Counted from the stretch's first letter, positions 33,475 to 41,714 are shown. The stretch is DNA of 58,917 nucleotides from Prevotella sp. (GCA_017412705.1 JAFPWS010000069.1:1-58917); one strand, 5' to 3'. A program made the numbers and translations. The notes: generated from the sequence alone by a model not told the origin.

Positions 33475-35583
33475 ATGAAGAGACTGCGTCATTCGACATT
33501 CCTATTGGTACTTCTGCTGTCAGTAGTAGCCGTAGTGGTGGGCTGCACGAGGGATAAGCATGCCGAGCCGGCGGTCATCTATGACTACTTGGAGTCTGGA
33601 GGTTTCGACCATGCCGACTCTATTGTCGATGCTATCAGCGAAACGCGTGACTATGAATGGACGCTCCGGACAATAGACAGTCTGAACGGGCTTGGTCAAT
33701 TGTCGAAACCCAAGTACCTCTTCTACCGCACCGTCACGCTGAACATGCTGAACCGGCAGAGCACATCGCTCAGGCTGTACTACCAGTTGGACACACTGGA
33801 CCTGAGGGAGCTTAAGACAGAGACCGACATAGAGTCGTATGTGTACACCTATAACAACTATATACGCATGCTGTGTGACATGCGTCGCTACGACCGGGCA
33901 CTACGCGAGTCGCACAAGGCAGACCAGAGACTGAGGAGCATTGGCTATACCACCTTTACCGAGCATCACGACATCGCCCAGATAATGGGTGAGAGCCAGT
34001 TGTATCTGAACCAGGATGACTCGGCAGCCGTCAGTTTCCGGAAGTCGGTGAAAGGCATACACGCCCGTCTGGTCAATCATCGTGCGCCGTTGGACCTGCG
34101 TGAATGTCAGAAAACCATGAACGCCATAGCCAAAGCCTACATGCGAAAAGGGCTGTACGATATGGCAAAGCCGTGGATAGCGATACAAGACTCGCTATTC
34201 ACCATTGCCGACAGGGCCGAAGATCGCGACACGGTGTTTCTGGACGAGATGAGTGCGGAAATCAACTACAGCAAAGCAATGCTTGCCCACGCCGAAGGCA
34301 AGGAGGAGGAAGCGAGGCGTGCCTATCGCCAGTATCAGCAGACGAGCACCGCCCAGCAACTGGCCAGCATCGTCAACAACAACGAATACTTGATGCAGAC
34401 CGGACAGTATGCCCAGGCAGCGCGAAACTTTGAACGGCTGGATGAATTCATGCTGACGAACGCCTACAAGTGTGACCTGGAGAATATAGGACGTTACCTC
34501 CTGCCGAAATACAGGGCCAACCTGCAGGCCGGACACCTTGACTCGGCCATGCAAGTAGCCTCACTGGTTGCCGGCGCCTACAATCAGGCACTGGCAGACC
34601 AGAAAACCAGTGAAGCCGACCTGGTGGCTATGGTATACGACACCGAGGGCAAGGAGCGGCAGATAGCAGAACAAAAGGCTGAACTGTCGCGACAGCAACT
34701 GCTGACGGTCATTGTCGGTGGAACCGTCATGCTGTTGTTCTTACTTGTCTATTCCGTGATGCGCTACCGTGCCTATCGGAAGCTGGACGAGACCAACAGA
34801 CAACTGGTGGTGGCCAACGAACGTGCAGAGGAGGCGAGCCGTATGAAAACCAGATTCATACAGCAGATATCGCACGAGGTACGGACACCGCTGAACATCG
34901 TGTCAGGCTTTTCGCAGGTGCTGGCCACACCCGATATGAAAATTGACAGCGAAGAGCTGCAATCCATCAGCCGGAAAATAGTAGACAACAGCGAGCGCAT
35001 TACCAAGCTGATAGACAAAATGCTGGATTTGAGCCTTATCAACAGCAAGACCGACATTGTCTGTGACGACCATGTGGATGCCGTGGAGCTGGCAAGGCAG
35101 GCCATCCGGCAGTCGGGCATCGGCAAGGCCACTCATCTTGACTTCACGCTGCACATTGACGACTCGGCCAGGAATGCTGCCGTCACCGTCAATCAGAGAC
35201 AGGCAGTAAAGGCGTTGACGCTGCTGCTTGACAATGCAAAGAAGTTTACCCTTCCACAGGCCTATAGAAACGGAGAGGCACCCAAGGATAAACCACGGGC
35301 GGTACTCAGTGTGGAGGCCGGCACGGCAGATGTAGTCTATACGGTAGAAGATACAGGAATAGGCATTCCGCCAGACCAGACAGAGAATATCTTCATGGAG
35401 TTCGTCCAGCTCGACGACTATACCCATGGCACAGGTTTAGGACTGCCCATAGCGCGTGCGCTGGCACAGCACATGGGAGGCAACGTCGTTCTGGATACCA
35501 CATACACCGGTGGCGCCCGGTTCGTTATTTCTTTTCCTAGAAAAAATCATGAGAATAACGTCACCTCGTCACTAACTCTGTAG
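33475..35583 (+). CDS. TPR-sensor histidine kinase
   Basis: The 702-residue protein begins with a hydrophobic leader ending in a lipobox-like VVVGC (Cys near 24), then a helical TPR-like periplasmic region (about 35-395), a membrane helix (about 408-430), a HisKA domain with the phospho-acceptor His near 467 (ISHEVRTPLN) and a HATPase domain (about 578-688; LLLDNAKKF, VEDTGIGIPP, GTGLGLPIA). No receiver or DNA-binding domain is fused, and no response regulator gene is adjacent. A lipobox and a membrane helix in one chain is unusual; the leader may be an ordinary signal anchor. Signal unknown. Confidence 0.92.
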   Translation: MKRLRHSTFLLVLLLSVVAVVVGCTRDKHAEPAVIYDYLESGGFDHADSIVDAISETRDYEWTLRTIDSLNGLGQLSKPKYLFYRTVTLNMLNRQSTSLRLYYQLDTLDLRELKTETDIESYVYTYNNYIRMLCDMRRYDRALRESHKADQRLRSIGYTTFTEHHDIAQIMGESQLYLNQDDSAAVSFRKSVKGIHARLVNHRAPLDLRECQKTMNAIAKAYMRKGLYDMAKPWIAIQDSLFTIADRAEDRDTVFLDEMSAEINYSKAMLAHAEGKEEEARRAYRQYQQTSTAQQLASIVNNNEYLMQTGQYAQAARNFERLDEFMLTNAYKCDLENIGRYLLPKYRANLQAGHLDSAMQVASLVAGAYNQALADQKTSEADLVAMVYDTEGKERQIAEQKAELSRQQLLTVIVGGTVMLLFLLVYSVMRYRAYRKLDETNRQLVVANERAEEASRMKTRFIQQISHEVRTPLNIVSGFSQVLATPDMKIDSEELQSISRKIVDNSERITKLIDKMLDLSLINSKTDIVCDDHVDAVELARQAIRQSGIGKATHLDFTLHIDDSARNAAVTVNQRQAVKALTLLLDNAKKFTLPQAYRNGEAPKDKPRAVLSVEAGTADVVYTVEDTGIGIPPDQTENIFMEFVQLDDYTHGTGLGLPIARALAQHMGGNVVLDTTYTGGARFVISFPRKNHENNVTSSLTL

Positions 35584-35646
35584 CATATTGAAATACAGTG
35601 GATTACAAGTGACGTTATGGGGTGACGTTAAAATCATAACGTCACT
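35555..35646. repeat. Cluster of AACGTCAC / GTGACGTT motifs
   Basis: AACGTCAC or its complement occurs at 35557-35564, 35609-35616, 35622-35629 and 35638-35645, plus a partial CGTCAC at 35567-35572. The outer pair AGTGACGTTAT (35608-35618) / ATAACGTCACT (35636-35646) is a perfect 11-base inverted repeat. It overlaps the end of the kinase gene. May be a terminator without T-tract or a protein-binding cluster. Confidence 0.55.
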
Positions 35647-35727
35647 ACTCGTTTGAGAGCATCAAGATAGGCTTCAAAAGCCCATTCTCATTACGAATGA
35701 GCACGATTCGTATTACGACTGAGCACA

Positions 35728-35825
35728 AAATTCTCTTGAGAATTTACTGGTTACATGCCGACAAAGCATGAGTTACTCGGCATGTAACTACCAGTTTCTC
35801 GGTAGGAAACTCTTGCTTTGTCGGT
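35728..35825. repeat. Modular palindromic repeat, copy 1
   Basis: Contains AAATTCTC-TT-GAGAATTT (35728-35745), then arms GTTACATGCCGA (35750-35761) and TCGGCATGTAAC (35777-35788), a perfect 12-base stem whose loop carries CATGAGTT, then AGTTTCTCGGTAGGAAACT (35793-35811) and TGCTTTGTCGG. The same modules occur at 54455-54518 in a different order. Confidence 0.75.
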
Positions 35826-35883
35826 ACCAAACTTCGGTTCAGGTTTGTCAGTCTGACGAGGTTCCCCCGAACGGAGCGGTGAC

Positions 35884-35920
35884 AAAAAATCCCATGACGC
35901 TGGGAACCAGGGTCATGGGA
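35884..35920 (-). terminator. Rho-independent terminator of htpG
   Basis: On the minus strand TCCCATGAC and GTCATGGGA, extended by CTGG/CCAG past one mismatch, form a 14-base hairpin with a 3-base loop, directly followed by TTTTTT. It lies 37 bases after the htpG stop. The rest of the 35584-35956 gap holds only the repeats listed separately; no gene is seen. Confidence 0.85.
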
Positions 35921-35956
35921 ATGTTCAGAGGTTATGGTGAACCCGAAAAGACAATA

Positions 35957-38017
35957 TTATTGAATCAGGTCAACACTACGCTTGAGGAACTTGTCCAAAG
36001 CCTCTCCCTTCAGCATGCCGTTCTGCAGGAGGGCCAGGTCAATGAGCTGATGGACAATGTCGTTCTCAGCAGCAAAACTACTGAGCACGCTCTGCTTCTT
36101 GTCCTTCTGTTCCTGGACGGCCTTCTCGCACTCGGCCTTCATATCCTTGTCGTCTTGTGTCAGTTCGTCGTACTTCTTGCTGGATTGCTGTTGGTTGATG
36201 GCTGCCAGACGGGCCTCCTGGCCTTTGAGCTCGCTCTCAATGGGCTTCAGGACCTCTTCTGTATTGGCCTTGCAGTCGTCAAGTACGCGCTTTACCAACG
36301 GGTGGTCGCTATTGAGTACAAGGTTCAGCGAGTCGGGCATCTGGGCATAGAAGTTCATGCCTTGCTGGAAGCGGCTCATCTCCTTCATTCGGCGCATCCA
36401 CTCGTTCTGCGTGATGACGACAGGACGCTGGCTCTCACCCAAAGACTGCACCTCGACCATGAACTCAGTTTTCTCCATCTTTGGCATCTGCGAGCGGAAG
36501 ACCTGTGACAAATTGGCAGACTCGTCCTCCGTAAGGTTCGACTTTGGTGCGTCGTCCTTGACGATGAGGCGGTCGATGATGTCGGAGTCGACACGGGTGA
36601 AGCGGCTCTTCTCGAACTTCTGCTCCAGCATCTGGATGGCAGGCACGTCGAGCTGTCCGTCGAGCAGCAGTACGCTGTAGCCCTTGTCCTTGGCGGCCTG
36701 AATGTAGGAGTACTGCTCCTCCTTGTCGGTGGCATAGAGATAAATCAGATTGCCGTCCTTGTCCTTCTGGGCGCTCTCGATGAGTGTGCGGTACTCGTCG
36801 AAGGTAAAGTACTTTCCCTCGGTGTCTTTGAAGAGGGCGAACTCCTTGGCGCGGTCGTAGAACGACTCCTCGGAGAGCATGCCGTAGTTGATGAAGAGCT
36901 TCAGGTCGTCCCACTTCTCCTCGTACTGCTTACGGTCCTCTTTAAATATAGCCTGCAGGCGGTCGGCCACCTTCTTGGTGATGTAAGTGGAGATTTTCTT
37001 TACCTCGCGGTCGCTCTGCAGATAGCTGCGTGAGACGTTCAGCGGGATGTCGGGTGAGTCGATAACGCCGTGCAGCAGGGTGAGGAACTCCGGCACGATG
37101 CCTTCGACCTGGTCGGTGACGAAGACTTGGTTGCAGTAGAGCTGTATCTTGTTGCGCTGCAGGTCGATGTTCGACTTGATGCGGGGGAAGTAGAGGATAC
37201 CCGTCAGGTTGAAGGGGTAGTCGACGTTAAGGTGTATCCAGAACATGGGCTCGTCCGACATGGGATACAGCTCGCGATAGAACTTCTGGTAGTCCTCGTC
37301 CTTGAGTGATGAGGGGGCCTTGGTCCACAGGGGCTCGACGTTGTTGATGATGTTGTCCTCCTGGGTGTCAACCATCTTCTTCTCGTCGCTGGACCACTCC
37401 TGCTTCTTGCCGAAGGCCACGGGTACCGCCATGAACTTGCAGTACTTCGTCAGCAGCTGCTGGATGCGCTCTTTCTCGAGGAACTCCTTGCAGTCGTCGT
37501 CGATGTAGAGAATGATGTCGGAGCCTCGGTCCTCACGCTCGGCCTCGTCAATCTCGTAAGCAGGACTGCCGTCGCATGACCATTTGACAGCCTTGGCACC
37601 GTCTTTGTAGGAACGGGTGACAATCTCGACCTTCTTGGACACCATGAAGCTGGAGTAGAAGCCCAGTCCGAAGTGGCCGATGATGTTGTTGGCATTGTCC
37701 TTGTACTTCTCTAAGAAGTCGTTGACGCCCGAGAAGGCTATCTGGTTGATGTACTTGTCGATTTCCTCCTCGGTCATGCCGATACCGTGGTCGGAGATGG
37801 TGATGGTGCCCTTGTCCTTGTCTAAACTGACATGGACGGTCAGGTCGCCCAGGTCGCCCGTAAACTCGCCCTGCTGTGCCAGCGTCTTCAGCTTCTGGGT
37901 GGCATCGACGGCGTTCGACACCATCTCGCGCAGGAAAATCTCATGGTCGGAGTAGAGAAACTTTTTGATGACGGGGAAGATGTTCTCAGTAGTAACCCCA
38001 ATATTACCTTTTTGCAT
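35957..38017 (-). CDS. htpG: Chaperone HtpG (Hsp90)
   Basis: ATP-dependent cytosolic chaperone of the Hsp90 family. The 686-residue protein has the GHKL ATP-binding domain with EIFLREMVSNAVDAT, ISDHGIGMTEEE and GHFGLGFYSSF, the middle domain with FFPR-like ILYFPRIK and the catalytic-loop region NVSRSYLQSDR, and a C-terminal dimerisation domain. Length is slightly above E. coli HtpG (624) and similar to other Bacteroidota forms. Transcribed alone; no clear TAnnTTTG is seen upstream, only a degenerate TATTTG. Confidence 0.97.
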   Translation of the reverse strand: MQKGNIGVTTENIFPVIKKFLYSDHEIFLREMVSNAVDATQKLKTLAQQGEFTGDLGDLTVHVSLDKDKGTITISDHGIGMTEEEIDKYINQIAFSGVNDFLEKYKDNANNIIGHFGLGFYSSFMVSKKVEIVTRSYKDGAKAVKWSCDGSPAYEIDEAEREDRGSDIILYIDDDCKEFLEKERIQQLLTKYCKFMAVPVAFGKKQEWSSDEKKMVDTQEDNIINNVEPLWTKAPSSLKDEDYQKFYRELYPMSDEPMFWIHLNVDYPFNLTGILYFPRIKSNIDLQRNKIQLYCNQVFVTDQVEGIVPEFLTLLHGVIDSPDIPLNVSRSYLQSDREVKKISTYITKKVADRLQAIFKEDRKQYEEKWDDLKLFINYGMLSEESFYDRAKEFALFKDTEGKYFTFDEYRTLIESAQKDKDGNLIYLYATDKEEQYSYIQAAKDKGYSVLLLDGQLDVPAIQMLEQKFEKSRFTRVDSDIIDRLIVKDDAPKSNLTEDESANLSQVFRSQMPKMEKTEFMVEVQSLGESQRPVVITQNEWMRRMKEMSRFQQGMNFYAQMPDSLNLVLNSDHPLVKRVLDDCKANTEEVLKPIESELKGQEARLAAINQQQSSKKYDELTQDDKDMKAECEKAVQEQKDKKQSVLSSFAAENDIVHQLIDLALLQNGMLKGEALDKFLKRSVDLIQ

Positions 38018-38333
38018 ATACCTTTTTTATATATAGTGAAACTTTCTGCCCTTGTTTTGCAAATATCATGCCAAATGGATAATAATTCTTAATTCTTTTC
38101 GATGCAGAAAAGTATGGCTTTGCAAGCTTAATACTCAGTTTGTTCGTAACTTTCACCCTTGGTGAAGTCAGGCTGCACCTCAGAAAAGCTCAAATAAATT
38201 TGGCTTTTCGTTCGCTTTGCACTAACTTTTCGCTTTGCGAGAAGGTACTTTCGCTCGAAAAAGTAAAGAAAAACAAGTTTTCCTTCTCCTTTTTCCTCAC
38301 TTATTCGTACCTTTGCAGTCAAATTCGTAATAT
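38018..38333. other. 316-base gap between htpG and map
   Basis: No gene is seen. The region holds a small hairpin TTCACC-CTT-GGTGAA (38151-38165) right after a promoter-like TAACTTTC, and a stretch with GTTCGCTTTGCACTAAC followed by TTTTCGCTTTGCGAG (38206-38242), that is, a repeated TTCGCTTTGC. An A/T-rich segment then leads into the map promoter. The repeated stretch may be a dispersed element. Confidence 0.45.
38308..38315 (+). promoter_or_regulatory. Promoter of map (-7 element)
   Basis: TACCTTTG, exact consensus, 18 bases before the map ATG. Confidence 0.65.
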
Positions 38334-39206
38334 ATGGTAAAGAGAAGATGGCGCTGCAAGCCGGGCTGTCAGCCTACGGACTTTGACAAGCGCATCATGT
38401 ATTTGGAAAATAAAGGGGTCTTGGTGCCTACACCCGACTTGATTAAGACCCCGGAGCAGATAGAGGGCATCCGCCGGGCGGGTGTCGTCAATACAGGCGT
38501 GCTGGACGCTGTGGAGAAAGAAATCTGTGCGGGTATGTCGACGTTGGAGATAGACCAGATATGCCGCGACTACTGTGAGCTGCACGGAGCCATTCCTGCC
38601 TGTCTGAACTACGGTGGCGACGAGGAGACGCCGCCGTTCCCCATGTCGGTGTGTACGAGCATCAACGAGGTGGTGTGTCACGGCATTCCCAAGGCCGACG
38701 ACATTCTGGAGGAGGGCGACATCATCAACGTCGACTTCACCACCATCCTCGACGGCTACTACGCCGACGCCTCGCGTATGTATATAATAGGTAAGACATC
38801 GCCTGAGAAGGAACAGCTGGTGCGCGTCACGAAGGAATGCCTGGAAATAGGTATGGAAGCCGCCAAGCCTTGGGGCTATGTCAACGATATCGGCAAGGCC
38901 ATAGAGAAGCATGCCAAGAAGTATCACTACGGTGTGGTACGCGACCTGTGCGGTCATGGGGTAGGGAATGCCTTCCACGAAGACCCTGAGGTGGCCCACT
39001 TCCAACAGCGTGGTAACGGCATGCTGCTGGTGCCGGGCATGGTGTTCACCATCGAGCCGATGATTAATATGGGTACGTGGAAGGTCTTCATTGATGCCGA
39101 CGACCCCTACGGGTGGGAGGTCATCTCTGAGGATGAGCAGCCTTCGGCCCAATGGGAGCATACGTTGCTGATGACGGAGCACGGAGTGGAAGTGCTGTCG
39201 CATTAG
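38334..39206 (+). CDS. map: Methionine aminopeptidase, type I, with N-terminal extension
   Basis: Removes the initiator methionine from new proteins. The 290-residue protein has the pita-bread fold motifs and the metal ligands in order: YGGDEETPPFP, VDFTTILDGYYADASR (two Asp), LCGHGVGNAFHEDP (His), FTIEPMI (Glu) and EHTLLMTEHG (Glu). Compared with the 264-residue E. coli enzyme it has an extra N-terminal stretch of about 35 residues with RCKPGCQPTD, which looks like a small basic ribosome- or metal-binding extension. It is followed 54 bases later by tsaD. Confidence 0.96.
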   Translation: MVKRRWRCKPGCQPTDFDKRIMYLENKGVLVPTPDLIKTPEQIEGIRRAGVVNTGVLDAVEKEICAGMSTLEIDQICRDYCELHGAIPACLNYGGDEETPPFPMSVCTSINEVVCHGIPKADDILEEGDIINVDFTTILDGYYADASRMYIIGKTSPEKEQLVRVTKECLEIGMEAAKPWGYVNDIGKAIEKHAKKYHYGVVRDLCGHGVGNAFHEDPEVAHFQQRGNGMLLVPGMVFTIEPMINMGTWKVFIDADDPYGWEVISEDEQPSAQWEHTLLMTEHGVEVLSH

Positions 39207-39260
39207 TCCGTAATAACGTTATAACGACATAACGATATAACGAGCGGTCGGGAACACGAA

Positions 39261-40340
39261 ATGAAGAAGGATATATATATATTAGGTATAGAGAGCTCGT
39301 GCGACGATACGTCGGCAGCGGTACTGCGGAATGGCGTGCTGTTGTCGAACGTGACGGCTTCGCAAGCCGTGCATGAGGCCTATGGTGGCGTGGTGCCAGA
39401 GCTGGCGTCAAGAGCCCACCAGCAGAATGTGGTGCCTGTGGTGCACGAGGCCATCAAGCGTGCTGGCATCCAGAAGGAGCAACTGTCGGCGGTGGCTTTC
39501 ACACGTGGACCGGGTCTGATGGGCTCGCTGCTGGTTGGTGTCAACTTTGCCAAAGGCTTTGCCCGCTCTTTAGGTATTCCCCTGATTGACGTCAATCACC
39601 TGCAGGGACACGTGATGGCACACTTTATAGCCTCCCCAAACCCCCTCCAAGAGGAAGGGGCTTCAGGAAACTCAGGTGCTCCCCTCCCTTTGGAGGGGCA
39701 GGCTTTCCCTCCTTATCCCTTTCTCTGCCTGTTGGTTAGCGGAGGTAATTCCCAGATTGTGCTGGTACGAAGGTACAACGACATGGAGGTGCTGGGGCAG
39801 ACTATCGACGACGCGGCAGGCGAGGCCATCGACAAATGTTCGAAAGTGATGGGGCTGGGCTATCCCGGAGGTCCCATCATCGACAAGCTGGCCCGCCAGG
39901 GTAATCCGCAGGCTTATCAGTTTGCCGAGCCGCACATCCCAGGTCTGGACTATAGCTTCTCGGGGCTGAAGACATCGTTTCTCTACTCGTTGCAGAAGTG
40001 GGTCAAGGAAGACCCGGACTTCATAGAGCACCATAAGGAGGACATTGCAGCCTCGTTGGAGTGGACCATCGTGGACATCCTGATGAAGAAGCTGAAGCAG
40101 GCCGTCAAGCAGACGGGCATCAAGCATGTTGCTGTGGCAGGAGGTGTAAGTGCCAACAACGGACTTCGCAATGCCTTCCATGACTATGCCAAGCGCTATG
40201 GCTGGACAATCTACATTCCCAAGTTCAGCTATACCACGGACAATGCCGCAATGATAGGTATTGTAGGCTATTACAAGTATCTGGATGGAGTGTTCTGTTC
40301 CATAGATGCACCTGCTTTTTCGAAAGTTACGTTTCAGTAA
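39261..40340 (+). CDS. tsaD: tRNA N6-threonylcarbamoyladenosine transferase TsaD
   Basis: Transfers the threonylcarbamoyl group to A37 of tRNAs that read ANN codons, together with TsaB and TsaE. The 359-residue protein has the family opening LGIESSCDDTSAA, the metal-binding pair in VNHLQGHVMAHF, the nucleotide-binding LVSGGNSQIVL, VMGLGYPGGP, LDYSFSGLKTS and AGGVSANNGLR. Residues about 124-150, just after the metal-binding helix and before FPPYPFLCLLVSGG, are a Pro/Gly-rich insertion encoded by a palindromic repeat that also occurs in mfd. The insertion keeps the frame and lies at a loop where other TsaD proteins vary. Confidence 0.96.
   Translation: MKKDIYILGIESSCDDTSAAVLRNGVLLSNVTASQAVHEAYGGVVPELASRAHQQNVVPVVHEAIKRAGIQKEQLSAVAFTRGPGLMGSLLVGVNFAKGFARSLGIPLIDVNHLQGHVMAHFIASPNPLQEEGASGNSGAPLPLEGQAFPPYPFLCLLVSGGNSQIVLVRRYNDMEVLGQTIDDAAGEAIDKCSKVMGLGYPGGPIIDKLARQGNPQAYQFAEPHIPGLDYSFSGLKTSFLYSLQKWVKEDPDFIEHHKEDIAASLEWTIVDILMKKLKQAVKQTGIKHVAVAGGVSANNGLRNAFHDYAKRYGWTIYIPKFSYTTDNAAMIGIVGYYKYLDGVFCSIDAPAFSKVTFQ
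39631..39704 (+). repeat. Palindromic repeat inserted in frame in tsaD
   Basis: Begins CCTCCCCAAACCCCCTCCA and ends CTCCCCTCCCTTTGGAGGGG; the ends match those of the mfd element at the same spacing (about 64 bases) but in the opposite orientation to the host gene. The left half holds CCCCCTCCAAGAGGAAGGGG and the right half CCCCTCCCTTTGGAGGGG, each able to fold on itself. Confidence 0.85.
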
Positions 40341-40374
40341 GGGTATAAATGTAAAAGAGTAAAACAGTTAGTAT

Positions 40375-40887
40375 ATGGATTTTGAAAGTAAGATTTTCAG
40401 CAGGGAGATAAGTCAGCTGCTGTGGGAAATGGATAAAACCGTCTCGACGGCAGAGAGCTGTACTGGCGGACGTATTGCCGAGGCTATCATTGCTGTGCCT
40501 GGCGCATCGAAATACTATAAAGGCGGCATCATCTCGTATGTCGATGAGGTAAAACAGCAGATGCTTGGCGTCAGTGGCGAGCTGTTGGCCGAGAAGACTG
40601 CCGTATGCGAGGAAGTGGCCATGCAGATGGTTGTTGGAGCCTGTAAGGCTCTCCATACGGACTATGCTATCTCGGCTACTGGTATTGCAGGTCCTGGCGG
40701 GGGAACCAAAGAGAATCCTGTAGGTACCATTTGGCTGGCTTGCGGCACACAGGAGAGACAGGTGACGATGAAGGTGGAAGAAGACCATGGAAGAGACATC
40801 AATCTGGCCATTGCTACCAACCAAGCCATGCAGATGTTTCTCGGATTTTTGAAGTCAGAACCCCAACCAGCCGAGTTGGAAGGTTAA
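40375..40887 (+). CDS. CinA C-terminal domain protein (nicotinamide-nucleotide amidohydrolase family)
   Basis: The 170-residue protein matches the PncC/YgaD-type CinA C-terminal domain, which deamidates nicotinamide mononucleotide to nicotinic acid mononucleotide. Seen: TVSTAESCTGGRIAEAI with the catalytic Ser region, YKGGIISY, and the IAGPGGGTKENPVGTIW loop. No N-terminal MoCF domain is fused. It lies 34 bases after tsaD, probably on the same transcript. Confidence 0.9.
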   Translation: MDFESKIFSREISQLLWEMDKTVSTAESCTGGRIAEAIIAVPGASKYYKGGIISYVDEVKQQMLGVSGELLAEKTAVCEEVAMQMVVGACKALHTDYAISATGIAGPGGGTKENPVGTIWLACGTQERQVTMKVEEDHGRDINLAIATNQAMQMFLGFLKSEPQPAELEG

Positions 40888-40946
40888 AAAATGCTAATAG
40901 TGGTCTAAATCTCATTTCCTGATTTCCACATTTCAATTAAAAGTTG

Positions 40947-40954
40947 TACCTTTG
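40947..40954 (+). promoter_or_regulatory. Promoter of rpmB-rpmG-DUF4295 (-7 element)
   Basis: TACCTTTG, exact consensus, 52 bases before the rpmB ATG. Confidence 0.65.
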
Positions 40955-41006
40955 CACCCTGTTTGGAGTAAGTTATATTTAAGGAACAAGAAAAAAGTAG
41001 ATAGAA

Positions 41007-41270
41007 ATGTCGAAAATTTGTCAGATTACGGGAAAGAAGGCACAGATTGGTAATAATGTGTCTCACTCAAAGCACCGCACCAAGCGTAGCTTTGACGTAA
41101 ACCTGTTCAGCAAGAAGTTCTACTATGTAGAGGAGGCTTGCTGGATTCAGTTGAAGATCAGCGCTGCTGGTCTGCGTATGATTAATAAGGTAGGTCTGGA
41201 CGCTGCCCTGAAGCAGGCTGTTGCCAAGGGTTTTGTTGACTGGAAAGACATTAAAGTAATAGGAGACTAA
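41007..41270 (+). CDS. rpmB: 50S ribosomal protein L28
   Basis: The 87-residue protein begins [20 protein letters not shown], the L28 signature, and carries the SKKFYYVEE and [13 protein letters not shown] segments. It has no CxxC zinc pairs, so it is a zinc-independent form. First of three small ribosome-related genes, with rpmG starting 5 bases later. Confidence 0.97.
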   Translation: MSKICQITGKKAQIGNNVSHSKHRTKRSFDVNLFSKKFYYVEEACWIQLKISAAGLRMINKVGLDAALKQAVAKGFVDWKDIKVIGD

Positions 41271-41275
41271 CAACT

Positions 41276-41467
41276 ATGGCAGGTAAGAAAGCTAAGGGTA
41301 ACCGCGTTCAGGTAATCCTGGAGTGCACCGAGATGAAAGAGAGTGGACTTCCCGGAACAAGCCGTTATATCACGACGAAGAACCGTAAGAACACTCCAGA
41401 GAGAATGGAACTCAAGAAGTATAACCCCATCCTGAAGCGCATGACTGTGCACAAGGAGATTAAATAA
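41276..41467 (+). CDS. rpmG: 50S ribosomal protein L33
   Basis: The 63-residue protein has the L33 core VQVILECTE and [19 protein letters not shown]. The C-x-x-C pairs of zinc-binding L33 are absent (only one Cys), making it the C-minus form. Flanked closely by rpmB and the DUF4295 gene. Confidence 0.97.
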   Translation: MAGKKAKGNRVQVILECTEMKESGLPGTSRYITTKNRKNTPERMELKKYNPILKRMTVHKEIK

Positions 41468-41479
41468 TCTATTTAAAGC

Positions 41480-41638
41480 ATGGCAAAGAAAACCGTCGCT
41501 ACCCTCCACGAAGGCTCAAAGGATGGTCGCGCTTACACAAAGGTTATCAAGATGGTAAAGAGCCCCAAGACTGGTGCTTACATCTTCGACGAGCAGATGG
41601 TTCCTAACGAGGCCGTTAAGGACTTCTTTAAGAATTAA
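41480..41638 (+). CDS. DUF4295 small basic protein, probable ribosomal protein
   Basis: A 52-residue reading frame starting MAKKTVATLHEGSKDGRAYT and ending VPNEAVKDFFKN. It is 12 bases after rpmG in the same unit. This small protein follows L28 and L33 in Bacteroidota genomes and matches the DUF4295 family; I recall that a protein of this kind was seen in the Flavobacterium johnsoniae ribosome structure and named bL38, but I cannot check the match here. Seen directly: high Lys content, no signal peptide, a good operon context and a terminator just after it. Confidence 0.88.
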   Translation: MAKKTVATLHEGSKDGRAYTKVIKMVKSPKTGAYIFDEQMVPNEAVKDFFKN

Positions 41639-41657
41639 GATTATTACAATCATAAAA

Positions 41658-41697
41658 AGAGAGGCTGCAAAAGAATTTGCGGCTTCTTTTTTTGTTT
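41658..41697 (+). terminator. Rho-independent terminator after the L28-L33 unit
   Basis: GAGGCTGCAAA (41661-41671) and TTTGCGGCTTC (41676-41686) pair with two G-T wobbles across a 4-base loop, followed by a long T-rich run. It lies 19 bases after the DUF4295 stop. Confidence 0.8.
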
Positions 41698-41714
41698 TTT
41701 TGCTTACTTATTCG

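Noticed and set aside
35584-35956. Palindromes as a CRISPR remnant
   Set aside because: Copies are not evenly spaced and differ in arm sequence; no spacers and no cas genes in the window.
35768-36508. 246-codon plus-strand frame over the htpG 3' end and the repeat region
   Set aside because: Most of it is antisense to htpG and the start lies in the palindromic repeats; no promoter and no family.
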